In this document: one piece after another, positions 8,526 to 15,859 of the stretch
Position numbering within the stretch: the stretch's first letter is position 1
Layout of the letters: each line of letters begins with the position of its first letter
From: Gammaproteobacteria bacterium
GTDB lineage: Bacteria > Pseudomonadota > Gammaproteobacteria > Eutrophobiales > Eutrophobiaceae
NCBI GenBank assembly: GCA_016193395.1
Contig: JACPSH010000004.1
Coordinates: forward strand, 70,549-128,059
Direction: 5' to 3'
Length of the DNA stretch: 57,511 nt
The notes under the pieces: model-generated
The model's database searches: none
Seen by the model: only the letters and a program-made list of their open reading frames with translations
Told to the model about the DNA's origin: nothing
Program-made: the position numbers and the translations under genes

Positions 8526-9944
8526 GTTCTCGGCGGGCGTTTCTAAGCGGCCGGCCTTCAGTTGTTCGACGAGCCGATCGAGCAGTGGCCCGATCTCGGC
8601 GCCCACGGATATCTGCGGTTCCGACGGAGTCAGGCCCTCCTGGCGCTCCCGATCCCGGATGCCGGCCCGCGCCCTTTCGAAGGCGGTAACAAACGACAGA
8701 TCGCTCCGCAGGCTCTCGCCGATGAAGGCCTGGCCGAAATAGGTGAAGTCGCCATCATGGCCGCAGCCGAAGGAATTCCGGTCGGCGCGCGAGGAGGTGA
8801 TGATCAGCGTCGAGGGATCGCGCAGCGCGCCGATGAAGCCGCCGGAATAGCATGAGGATACGATAATCACGCGCCACCTGACGCCGGCTTCCGACAGCAG
8901 GTCGCGCAGCGCCGCCGGCGTAAGCGAATCGAACTCGTAGAACCCGGCATCCAGCGAGAGCCCGGCGTCCTCGTCTCCATGCGAAGTCAGGAAAACCGCC
9001 AGCACGTCTTCCTGCGGATCCATGCGCCGCCCCACCAGGCTCAGCGCCGAGCGCAGGTTCCGGATGCTGGCCACCGGGACCGCCGCCAGCGTCTTCTCGT
9101 TGTTCACGAGCAGCATGGATCGGCCGCGCGTATCGAAGCGCTCGTCGAACAGGCGGCGGGCGGCCTGGGCCTCGTTCATGAACACGTCCTCGTCCCCATA
9201 GCCCGCCACCCCAATAAAGTACAAATCAATGGTTTCCGGCCGCTGCGACTGCACGGCCGTGGCGGCTGCATCCATCAGGCGCGGCTGGCGCAGGAACAGA
9301 TCCTCAAGGTCCGGCGCCCGGACCACGCGCGGGATGCCCTCCGTCGACACTTCGGCGATCCACAGCGGCGTATTCGGGAGCAGGAACCAGGGCACGATGT
9401 TGAACAGGATGTAGAAGGCGAATGCCGCCGCGCCGCCCCACAGGCGGGGGCGCAACACCTTGCGGAACACGCGAAGCACGATCGCGAGGTACCACGCCAG
9501 GTACGCGGCCAGCACCGCCTCGTACGCAATCTCCGGCGCAATCGCACCCTGCCATTGCAGGGCCCAGTGCACGGCAGAGTAGATAATGAAAGTGGTCGGC
9601 GTGATCGACAGGATCATGACCAGGAGGGCGACGATGCCTTGAAAGGCGCGGAAGGCCGCGGCGATCAGCACAATGCTGAGCAGGAACAGCAGGTAAAGGC
9701 TGGCTTGGTAGTTGAGTCCGTCCGTGTTAAAGGTGTGTTCGGGCCACGTCACCAGGAAGTCGTAGCTGAAATTGAAGCCGAACGACAAAATCCCGAGAAG
9801 CACGGCCTGGCTGATCGACAGGCGGAAGTGCCATTGCCCGACCGGCAGAAACAGCGCCAGCCGGAAGCCGGCGATGATGTTGCGGACCAGATCGACGGCC
9901 GGCCTGATCAGCGCCCGGCAGAGAGCTGCGGCATCGATGCGCAC
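8418..9944 (-). CDS. Membrane-anchored C13 (legumain-type) cysteine peptidase
   Basis: The 508-residue protein has about five membrane helices in residues 20-190, then a soluble domain. The core carries FLTSHGDEDAG (His322) and IIVSSCYSGGF (Cys365), the His-Cys dyad spacing and SCYSG motif of clan CD peptidase C13 (legumain/GPI-transamidase group). SSRADRNSFGCGHDGDFTYF and a C-terminal helix follow. The substrate is unknown, and most likely the catalytic domain faces the periplasm, though I cannot prove topology. The start is GTG at 9944, with AAAGGA about 16 bases away, so the start is uncertain. The 3' end overlaps the amidohydrolase gene by 108 bases in convergent orientation. Confidence 0.8.
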   Translation of the reverse strand: MRIDAAALCRALIRPAVDLVRNIIAGFRLALFLPVGQWHFRLSISQAVLLGILSFGFNFSYDFLVTWPEHTFNTDGLNYQASLYLLFLLSIVLIAAAFRAFQGIVALLVMILSITPTTFIIYSAVHWALQWQGAIAPEIAYEAVLAAYLAWYLAIVLRVFRKVLRPRLWGGAAAFAFYILFNIVPWFLLPNTPLWIAEVSTEGIPRVVRAPDLEDLFLRQPRLMDAAATAVQSQRPETIDLYFIGVAGYGDEDVFMNEAQAARRLFDERFDTRGRSMLLVNNEKTLAAVPVASIRNLRSALSLVGRRMDPQEDVLAVFLTSHGDEDAGLSLDAGFYEFDSLTPAALRDLLSEAGVRWRVIIVSSCYSGGFIGALRDPSTLIITSSRADRNSFGCGHDGDFTYFGQAFIGESLRSDLSFVTAFERARAGIRDRERQEGLTPSEPQISVGAEIGPLLDRLVEQLKAGRLETPAENSRAFARVEKAARLKYGAIELVISDANTTFEHQVEQ

Positions 9945-9982
9945 GGGAACCCGAATCGGAGTCCTTTCGCCACGCTGCCCGT

Positions 9983-10399
9983 TCAGGACTGCACCCAGGG
10001 CAGGCCGCGGAAGCGCCAGCCGTTCACGGTGCTGCGGTGTCCCTCCGCGTCACGTTGTCCCTCGAACCCTTCGGCAATATTGAAGACTTTCCTGAAACCG
10101 GCCTCTTCCAGGGCGCGACCAGCCGCCATCGATCGCTGGCCGCTCCGGCACATCGCCAGCACCGGGATGTCTTCCATGCCCGTTTCCGTGCCGCGCAGTT
10201 CACGCAGCCGCGCGCGCACCTTCTGGACGAAGTCCGGATCGACCTTCCACTCCGGCGGTTCCTGCCAGGCCACGTGGATCGCCATCGCAGGACGGCCGAC
10301 GTATTCATATTCCATGCGCGAACGCACATCCAGCAAAATGGCGCCGGGATCGGCCTGGAGCAGGGCCCAGGCTGCGGCGGGATTCACTTCATCGACCAT
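9983..10399 (-). CDS. Rhodanese-like sulfurtransferase
   Basis: Single-domain rhodanese, 138 residues. DPGAILLDVRSRMEYEYVG is the CH2A-like segment and LAMCRSGQRSMAAGRAL holds the active-site Cys loop (CRSGQR), followed by GFRKVFNIAEGFEG. It probably carries a persulfide or acts on thiosulfate, with no partner identifiable. I use the ATG at 10399 because GGAGAG lies 5 bases upstream. A longer in-frame reading to 10573 has no family support. The gene ends 38 bases before the C13 peptidase start, so the two may be co-transcribed, and it is divergent from ilvE. Confidence 0.88.
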   Translation of the reverse strand: MVDEVNPAAAWALLQADPGAILLDVRSRMEYEYVGRPAMAIHVAWQEPPEWKVDPDFVQKVRARLRELRGTETGMEDIPVLAMCRSGQRSMAAGRALEEAGFRKVFNIAEGFEGQRDAEGHRSTVNGWRFRGLPWVQS

Positions 10400-10512
10400 G
10401 GTCACTCTCCGGGGACGGCCCCTTCGCTGCGGGCCCGCCCTTCCCGACATTCTAGAAGATCGCCCGGGAATTCTCCCCTCCGCCCGCCCTCCCGCCTGCC
10501 TGCGACCCCGGT

Positions 10513-10542
10513 TTGTCACTGAAGCGGCTGATGTGTTGCAAT
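10513..10542 (+). promoter_or_regulatory. Probable sigma-70 promoter of ilvE
   Basis: TTGTCA (10513-10518, 5 of 6 to consensus) and TGCAAT (10537-10542, 4 of 6) are separated by 18 bases and lie about 40 bases upstream of the ilvE ATG, in the divergent gap with the rhodanese gene. Prediction from sequence only. The rest of 10400-10583 shows no gene. Confidence 0.45.
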
Positions 10543-10583
10543 ACGCCGGTGATTTCACGCCACAGCCACACATTTAAAGCGAG

Positions 10584-11552
10584 ATGAACAAGATGGGAAT
10601 GGATGACCGCGACGGTGTTATCTGGTTCGACGGCAAGCTGGTCCCCTGGCGCGACGCGCGCGTCCATGTGCTGACCCATACCCTGCATTACGGAATGGGC
10701 GTCTTCGAAGGTATCCGCGCTTACCGCGCCGCGCAGGGCCCGGCGATTTTCCGCCTGCGCGATCACACCGAGCGCCTGTTTCGCTCAGCGCACATCCTGC
10801 GCATGCCGATGCCCTTCGATCGTGACCGGATCAACCAGGCCTGCATCGACGTCGTGCGCGAAAACCGGCTCGAAGCGGCCTACATCCGCCCGCTCTGCTT
10901 CTATGGCTCGGAGGGTATGGGCATACGCGCCGACAACCTGAAGACCCACGTCGCCGTCGCAGCCTGGGAATGGGGCGCCTATCTCGGCGCAGAAGGTCTC
11001 GAGCGCGGGATCCGCATCCGCACCTCGTCGTTCACGCGCCACCACGTGAACATTTCGATGTGCAAGGCCAAGGCCGTCGGCCATTACATCAATTCCATGC
11101 TGGCGCTTCAGGAGGCCGTGGAATGCGGTTACGACGAAGCGCTGCTGCTGGACATCGAGGGTTACGTCGCCGAAGGCAGCGGCGAGAATTTTTTCATCGT
11201 GCGCGACGGCAGGCTGATCACGCCGGAGCTGACCTCCGCGCTCGAAGGAATCACCCGCGACACCGTGCTCTCGCTGGCCGCCGAGTGCGAGATCGCGATC
11301 GAGGAACGGCGGCTGACCCGCGACGAGGTATACATCGCCGACGAGGCTTTTTTCACCGGCACCGCCGCGGAGGTGACGCCGATCCGCGAGCTCGACGGAC
11401 GCGTCATCGGCAGCGGACGGCGCGGCCCCGTTACGGAGCGGTTGCAGGCGTTGTTTTTCGATTATGCCCACGGCCGACGGCCCGGACACGCCGAATGGCT
11501 GGTGCCCGTCCAGGCCGAGGAGGATGTCCATGACCGGCGCAAGGCACGGTGA
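10584..11552 (+). CDS. ilvE: Branched-chain amino acid aminotransferase
   Basis: PLP class IV transaminase for the last step of valine, leucine and isoleucine synthesis. The 322-residue protein has WFDGKLVPWRDARVHV, THTLHYGMGVFEGIRAY, the PLP-lysine region CKAKAVGHYINSMLA, EGSGENFFIV and the phosphate loop TGTAAEVTPI. Length is slightly above E. coli IlvE (309), with extra residues at the C-terminus. Three Met codons occur in the first six residues, so the exact start (10584, 10593 or 10599) is uncertain. The 3' end overlaps the CHCC zinc-finger gene by 23 bases, a linkage typical of gammaproteobacterial LPS loci. Confidence 0.95.
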   Translation: MNKMGMDDRDGVIWFDGKLVPWRDARVHVLTHTLHYGMGVFEGIRAYRAAQGPAIFRLRDHTERLFRSAHILRMPMPFDRDRINQACIDVVRENRLEAAYIRPLCFYGSEGMGIRADNLKTHVAVAAWEWGAYLGAEGLERGIRIRTSSFTRHHVNISMCKAKAVGHYINSMLALQEAVECGYDEALLLDIEGYVAEGSGENFFIVRDGRLITPELTSALEGITRDTVLSLAAECEIAIEERRLTRDEVYIADEAFFTGTAAEVTPIRELDGRVIGSGRRGPVTERLQALFFDYAHGRRPGHAEWLVPVQAEEDVHDRRKAR

Positions 11553-11727
11553 CCACGTCCCCAACGATCAGCGCGTCCGCGAGGTCACGCGCGGCGATCT
11601 GCCGCTGCATTGCCCCCTGCCAGACATGAGCCTGTGGAATTCCCATCCGCGTGTCTACCTGCCGATAGAGGACACGGGGGCAGCGAAATGTCCCTATTGC
11701 GGAACGGAATTCATGCTCAGGAACTGA
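11530..11727 (+). CDS. CHCC-type zinc-finger protein
   Basis: Small 65-residue protein ending in the CHCC zinc-binding pattern: LHCPLPD, then SHPRVYLPI, then KCPYCGTEF. This is the domain also found at the end of mitochondrial complex I subunit NDUFS6. Its bacterial role is not established. The ATG at 11530 lies inside the ilvE 3' end, which implies translational coupling. The ilvE-zinc finger-LPS glycosyltransferase order is a familiar gammaproteobacterial arrangement. Confidence 0.85.
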   Translation: MTGARHGDHVPNDQRVREVTRGDLPLHCPLPDMSLWNSHPRVYLPIEDTGAAKCPYCGTEFMLRN

Positions 11728-11753
11728 TCGCGCGCCTCGCGGGGCGCTGACCC

Positions 11754-12692
11754 ATGGACCCGGTGGCGCTCACGGTCTGGCGCTTCACCGACGGGCGCCG
11801 CGGACACGATACGCAGAGCCTCGGCCTGACGCAGGCGCTTGCGCGGCTCCACCCCTGCTCCCTTTTCGACCTGCCGATCCCGCCCCTGATCCATGCGCTG
11901 CTCGATCTGATCCTGCGCCGGTGCCCTGCCGGCGCGGCCCTGCCCGATCCCGATCTGCTTGTCGGGGCCGGGCATGCGACCCACCTGCCATTGATCAGCG
12001 CCCGCCGTGCCCGCGGCGGCCGCGCCGTGATCCTGATGACGCCCTCGCTGCCCATGGCCTGCTTCGACCTGTGCCTTATCCCGAGTCACGATGCGCCCCC
12101 TGACCGGCCCAACATCATACGCACGCAGGGGCCGCTCAATACGATCGTGTGCGACGACCGGCCTCGAACGGGCCCCGGCCTGATCCTGATCGGCGGCCCG
12201 TCGAAACATTACGACTGGCGCCATGATTGGCTGCTGGAGCGGCTCCGGGGACTGCTCGCCGCATCCGCGGAATCCTGGATCATCAGCGATTCTCCTCGCA
12301 CGCCCGCCGGGACGCGCTCCGCCCTGGCCGGCTTGGCGGGTGGCAATGTGAACTACTCTCCCTGGGATCGCGCCGGCCATGAATGGCTGGCACAGCGCTT
12401 ACCGAAAACCCCCGTCGCGTGGATCACCTGCGACAGCCTGTCCATGATCTACGAAGCGCTGACGGCAGGCTGTGTGGTCGGCGTCCTGGAACTGCCCGCG
12501 CGGCGAACATCGCACGTGACCCGGGCCATCGAAGAACTCATCTTTGATTCCATGGTGACCCCGGTCTCCGCGTGGCGCGCCGGCCAGCCGCTCAAAACAT
12601 CGCGCCGTAAACTGGACGAAGCGTCGCGCTGCGCGGCCATCGTTCTCGAGTGGTACGCGAAGGCGCCAGCCCGGGGAAGGACGACAACTTGA
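11754..12692 (+). CDS. ELM1-like (mitochondrial fission ELM1 family) protein
   Basis: 312-residue protein resembling the bacterial relatives of plant ELM1. Recognisable segments are WRFTDGRRGHDTQSLGL at the N-terminus, DLLVGAGHATHLPLI, GPLNTI, LILIGGPSKHYDW and VAWITCDSLSMIYEALTAG. The fold looks like a GT-B glycosyltransferase, and bacterial members cluster with LPS genes, but no enzymatic activity is established. The next gene starts on its last four bases (TTGA), so translation is coupled with that glycosyltransferase. Confidence 0.82.
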   Translation: MDPVALTVWRFTDGRRGHDTQSLGLTQALARLHPCSLFDLPIPPLIHALLDLILRRCPAGAALPDPDLLVGAGHATHLPLISARRARGGRAVILMTPSLPMACFDLCLIPSHDAPPDRPNIIRTQGPLNTIVCDDRPRTGPGLILIGGPSKHYDWRHDWLLERLRGLLAASAESWIISDSPRTPAGTRSALAGLAGGNVNYSPWDRAGHEWLAQRLPKTPVAWITCDSLSMIYEALTAGCVVGVLELPARRTSHVTRAIEELIFDSMVTPVSAWRAGQPLKTSRRKLDEASRCAAIVLEWYAKAPARGRTTT

Positions 12693-13795
12693 AACTCACC
12701 GTCATACAGACGCTGCCCGCACTGGAGTCAGGCGGCGTGGAACGCGGCACGGTGGAGGTCGCCGAAGATCTCGCGCGCAGGGGACACCGGGCCATCGTCG
12801 TGTCCGCAGGCGGGCGGCTTGTCGGCAGGCTGGAAGCGGCGGGGGTCGAGCACGTTTGCCTTCCGATCGGGCGGAAATCACCCCTCACCCTGCGCCTGGT
12901 CGGATCCCTGCGCCGGCTGATGATCGAGCGCGGCGCGGATATCCTGCACACACGTTCGCGCCTGCCGGGATGGATCAGTTTCCTCGCCTGGCGCGGCCTG
13001 CCGCAATCCTCGCGCGCGCACTTTGTCACGACGGTGCATGGACCTTACAAGCCGAACGCCTATAGCGGCGTCATGACCCGTGGCGAGCGTGTCATTGCCA
13101 TTTCGAATTTCATCCGCGACCACGTGCTGCGTCATTACCGCGTGGAGCCATCCCGCATCAAGCTCATTCCGCGCGGCGTAAGCCCGGAGGAGTTTCCGCA
13201 CGGCTACCGGCCGTCGGCCGAATGGCTGGATCGATGGCGCGCCGAACAGCCCCGACTGCGCAATCGGATCCTCCTCACGCTGCCGGCGCGCATCACGCGC
13301 TGGAAGGGACAGGAGGATTTCCTGGAACTGATACAGCTCCTCACGCTTCGCGGTCTCGACATCCATGGCCTGCTGGTCGGACCGGCCGAACGCCGCCGCG
13401 AGTCCTTCCTGCGGGAATTGAAACGGATGGCCGCCGCGCTTGGGCTGGAAGATCACCTGACCTTCACCGGGCAACGGGACGACATCCGCGAAATCATGTC
13501 CATCTCGACTGCCGTACTGTCGTTGGCCCGCGAGCCTGAAGCTTTCGGCCGCACCGCGCTGGAAGCCCTCAGCCTCGGCGTGCCGGTCGTCGCCTACGAC
13601 CACGGCGGCGCGGGCGAAGTTCTGGGCAGGGTGTTTCCGCAGGGACGGGTCACGCCGGGCGATGTGCGCGCGGCCGCGGCTCGGGTGGCGGAATTCTGCG
13701 CGACGCGGCCTGACGTGCCGGAGGAGCACCCGTTCACCTTGCGGCAAATGCTGGATGACACGCTCGCGCTTTACGCGGAGCTCGCTGAAGGTTAG
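12689..13795 (+). CDS. Glycosyltransferase family 4
   Basis: GT-B retaining glycosyltransferase, 368 residues, probably acting on LPS or surface glycan at the cytoplasmic face. The N-terminus LTVIQTLPALESGGVERGTVEVA is the usual acceptor-domain start. The donor domain has ITRWKGQEDFLELI and the EX7E pair in EPEAFGRTALEAL, then VVAYDHGGAGEVL. I choose TTG at 12689, overlapping the ELM1 stop as TTGA with GGAAGG upstream. A GTG at 12650 would add 13 residues with no family match. The TAG stop lies in the left end of repeat R copy 3. Donor and acceptor are unknown. Confidence 0.88.
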   Translation: MKLTVIQTLPALESGGVERGTVEVAEDLARRGHRAIVVSAGGRLVGRLEAAGVEHVCLPIGRKSPLTLRLVGSLRRLMIERGADILHTRSRLPGWISFLAWRGLPQSSRAHFVTTVHGPYKPNAYSGVMTRGERVIAISNFIRDHVLRHYRVEPSRIKLIPRGVSPEEFPHGYRPSAEWLDRWRAEQPRLRNRILLTLPARITRWKGQEDFLELIQLLTLRGLDIHGLLVGPAERRRESFLRELKRMAAALGLEDHLTFTGQRDDIREIMSISTAVLSLAREPEAFGRTALEALSLGVPVVAYDHGGAGEVLGRVFPQGRVTPGDVRAAAARVAEFCATRPDVPEEHPFTLRQMLDDTLALYAELAEG

Positions 13796-14012
13796 CAGGT
13801 TGATTCAAAAGCCCGTCCATGGACTTTTGCATCTCGCGTCAAGCAAAGCAGAGCTTCGGCCTCGCTCCGTCTATCAAGCACTGGCGTGCTTGATAGACGA
13901 TGCGACCCATCCGATCGCCAAGGATGGCGGAAGTGCAGATTTCGCAGGAGCAGGAAATCTGCCCTGGGGCGCCACACACTGACGCAAAACAGAGTTTTGC
14001 GTCAGTGTGTCA
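13793..14012. repeat. Repeat family R, copy 3 (with inserted hairpin)
   Basis: Longest copy, filling the whole gap between two convergent genes. Stem 1 is 13869-13898 (arm GTCTATCAAGCAC, loop TGGC, 13 pairs). Stem 2 is 13974-14010 (arm ACACACTGACGCAAAAC, loop AGA, 17 perfect pairs). Between them is an extra segment absent from copies 1 and 2 with its own stem GCAGATTTC/GAAATCTGC (13935-13962). The left end contains the stop of the upstream glycosyltransferase, and the right end (14010-14012) is the stop of the sulfotransferase. Stem 2 may act as a terminator in both directions. Confidence 0.87.
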
Positions 14013-14816
14013 GGCGTCGTAGTCGTATCCGAAGCGGTGCGTGAGGAAGCGGCCGCAGGTTTCGTGCACGAATGCCGCGTCCTGCGGCGCAAACCATTCT
14101 GAGAGATCCCGCGCGTCTTCACGCACGACGGCGAGGTCCGACGCCACCGGATCCCGCTTCCGCGCCATCTTCTCCTTCGTCGACTCGGCAACCCCCTCGA
14201 TCAGGCTGTCCCGCGTAAGCCCCAGCGCCCAGAATGCGTTGATCTGACCGAGGCCGCCGAGGGCGTTGCGACGCAGGTCCTCGTATTTCATCACCAGGGT
14301 TTCGTCCGGGAAGCGCGCGGCGATTGCGCCCCATGCATTGCAGAAACGCAGGCACCACCAGATGTCGCTGTTGAACCTCAGGCCGCTGACATCGCCGCGC
14401 AGAAACTCGCTGAAGCCGCAGTCATACCGGGCCTTCCATTTTTCGTAGTTCGCGACCAGCGTCGCGCGTATGTCACGCACCAGTACCACGTAGCGCGGAA
14501 ACCGGATCCATCGGCGCACCGCGGGCACGCCGACCAGCAGGTGCGGGATGGAATGCGTGCAGACGACATGCGGCACGCCCGGATGATCGAACGGATCCCG
14601 GATCCCGCCGATGATCTCGTTCGCGCTGCTGTAGCGCGGTGGAGAAAGGTTGTAGGTCCGCGCGATCGCGGTGGCCAGCATGTGCTTCAGCCAATGCGTA
14701 CCGGACTGGTGCATGGTGATCAAAAAGCCCGTATAGTCGCGGTGCTTCAGCAGCGAGAAATTCGATACGTCCCGCCTCAGGCAGTGATAGAGAAAGCGCA
14801 GTTTCAAGCCGTTCAT
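14010..14816 (-). CDS. Sulfotransferase family protein
   Basis: 268-residue protein with the PAPS-dependent sulfotransferase plan. TMHQSGTHWLKHML is the 5'-phosphosulfate loop (compare PKSGTxW) near residue 37. RYVVLVRDIRATLVANYEKW is the 3'-phosphate-binding RDxR segment, followed by LVMKYEDLRRNALGGL. It probably sulfates a carbohydrate of the surface polysaccharide made by the surrounding genes. The acceptor is unknown. It is convergent with the glycosyltransferase at 12689 and divergent from that at 14902. The last codons and stop overlap repeat R. Confidence 0.83.
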   Translation of the reverse strand: MNGLKLRFLYHCLRRDVSNFSLLKHRDYTGFLITMHQSGTHWLKHMLATAIARTYNLSPPRYSSANEIIGGIRDPFDHPGVPHVVCTHSIPHLLVGVPAVRRWIRFPRYVVLVRDIRATLVANYEKWKARYDCGFSEFLRGDVSGLRFNSDIWWCLRFCNAWGAIAARFPDETLVMKYEDLRRNALGGLGQINAFWALGLTRDSLIEGVAESTKEKMARKRDPVASDLAVVREDARDLSEWFAPQDAAFVHETCGRFLTHRFGYDYDA

Positions 14817-14820
14817 GTTC

Positions 14821-14858
14821 GGTCAATACACCGGTTCCGTCCGGATACTATATTGACC
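14821..14858. promoter_or_regulatory. Inverted repeat in divergent promoter region
   Basis: GGTCAATA (14821-14828) and TATTGACC (14851-14858) form an exact 8-bp inverted repeat with a 22-base spacer, in the 85-base gap between the divergent sulfotransferase and glycosyltransferase genes. It could be an operator controlling both. One arm is only 4 bases from the sulfotransferase start codon. No regulator gene is nearby, and chance is not excluded. Confidence 0.35.
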
Positions 14859-14901
14859 CCCACCGTGCAGCGCACGGCGGGTTGAGACGCGCAGGCGCCC
14901 C

Positions 14902-15831
14902 GTGTACTCCACCGCCGGCGAGCAGGGATCGACCGCGGGCCGCGTCGCGATCTGCATTCCTACCTTCCGGCGCAACGACAGGCTGAGCGACTGCCTGGCG
15001 TCGATCGCGCGGCTGCGGGCGCCGCGATCCCTGCAATGCGAGGTTATCGTCGCCGACAACGATGCCGGCGGCGGCGCGCGCACCGTGTGCGAGCGGCAGT
15101 GCGGCGCGCTCCCCTGCCCGTTGCACTATGTCGTCGAACCTCAGCGTGGCCTCGTCTACATCCGCAACCGGCTGCTGGACGAGGCGGCCACGCGCGGCGC
15201 CGGCTGGATCGCGTTCATCGACGACGACGAGATCGCCGAGACGCACTGGTTGGAACGGCACCTGGACGCGCTGCGCCGCTTCGCGGCGGACGTGGCCTCC
15301 GGACCGGTGATCCAGGACGAGCCAGGCGCGCCGGCGGACGGCCGCCTCCCCTCACGAGGACCGACCGGATCCACACCGCGCCACGTCGCCTGCAACAACG
15401 TCGTATTCAGCATGCGGCTCGCGCGGGAGCAGCGGCTGCGTTTCGATCCGCGCTTCAATTTCATGGGTGGGGAGGACTTCGAATTCTTCGAGCGCTCGCA
15501 GCGCCTCGGCAACCGGCACATCTGGGTCGCGGAAGCCATGGTGTTCGAACCGGTGCCGCCGGAACGCGCGACCTGGGGCTACCTGTTCAAACGGCACTTC
15601 AGCGGCGCCATCAACAGCGTCGTGCGCTTCCGCACGAGTCACGGGGCGATCCGTACCTGGCTGCACTTCACCGTCAAGGCCGCGGGAAAGGCCCTGGGGG
15701 CCGTCCTTGCCCTGCTGTGCGCCTGCCTCTACGGGCACCGCCGGAATCTGCAGGACGCGGTAAAACGCTGCGCGAACGCGCTGGGTTATGTCGGTGGCCT
15801 GTTCAACGTCATCGTGGAGCGCTACCGCTGA
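14902..15831 (+). CDS. Glycosyltransferase family 2
   Basis: GT-A inverting glycosyltransferase, 309 residues. The nucleotide-binding start is VAICIPTFRRNDRLSDCLASI and the metal-binding DxD lies in WIAFIDDDEIAE. RFNFMGGEDFEFFERSQR holds the catalytic-base ED pair typical of GT2. The C-terminal third has a hydrophobic stretch (AAGKALGAVLALLCACLYG) suggesting membrane association. The start is GTG at 14902 and no strong ribosome-binding site is visible. It converges on wecB. Role in surface glycan assembly is inferred from the neighbours, and the sugar is unknown. Confidence 0.9.
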   Translation: MYSTAGEQGSTAGRVAICIPTFRRNDRLSDCLASIARLRAPRSLQCEVIVADNDAGGGARTVCERQCGALPCPLHYVVEPQRGLVYIRNRLLDEAATRGAGWIAFIDDDEIAETHWLERHLDALRRFAADVASGPVIQDEPGAPADGRLPSRGPTGSTPRHVACNNVVFSMRLAREQRLRFDPRFNFMGGEDFEFFERSQRLGNRHIWVAEAMVFEPVPPERATWGYLFKRHFSGAINSVVRFRTSHGAIRTWLHFTVKAAGKALGAVLALLCACLYGHRRNLQDAVKRCANALGYVGGLFNVIVERYR

Positions 15832-15859
15832 TCTGCGCGGGGCGTGGCGGAAATTCGCG

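Noticed and set aside
8979-10577. Long plus-strand frame opposite the C13 peptidase and rhodanese
   Set aside because: No domain seen; the minus-strand products have intact catalytic motifs.
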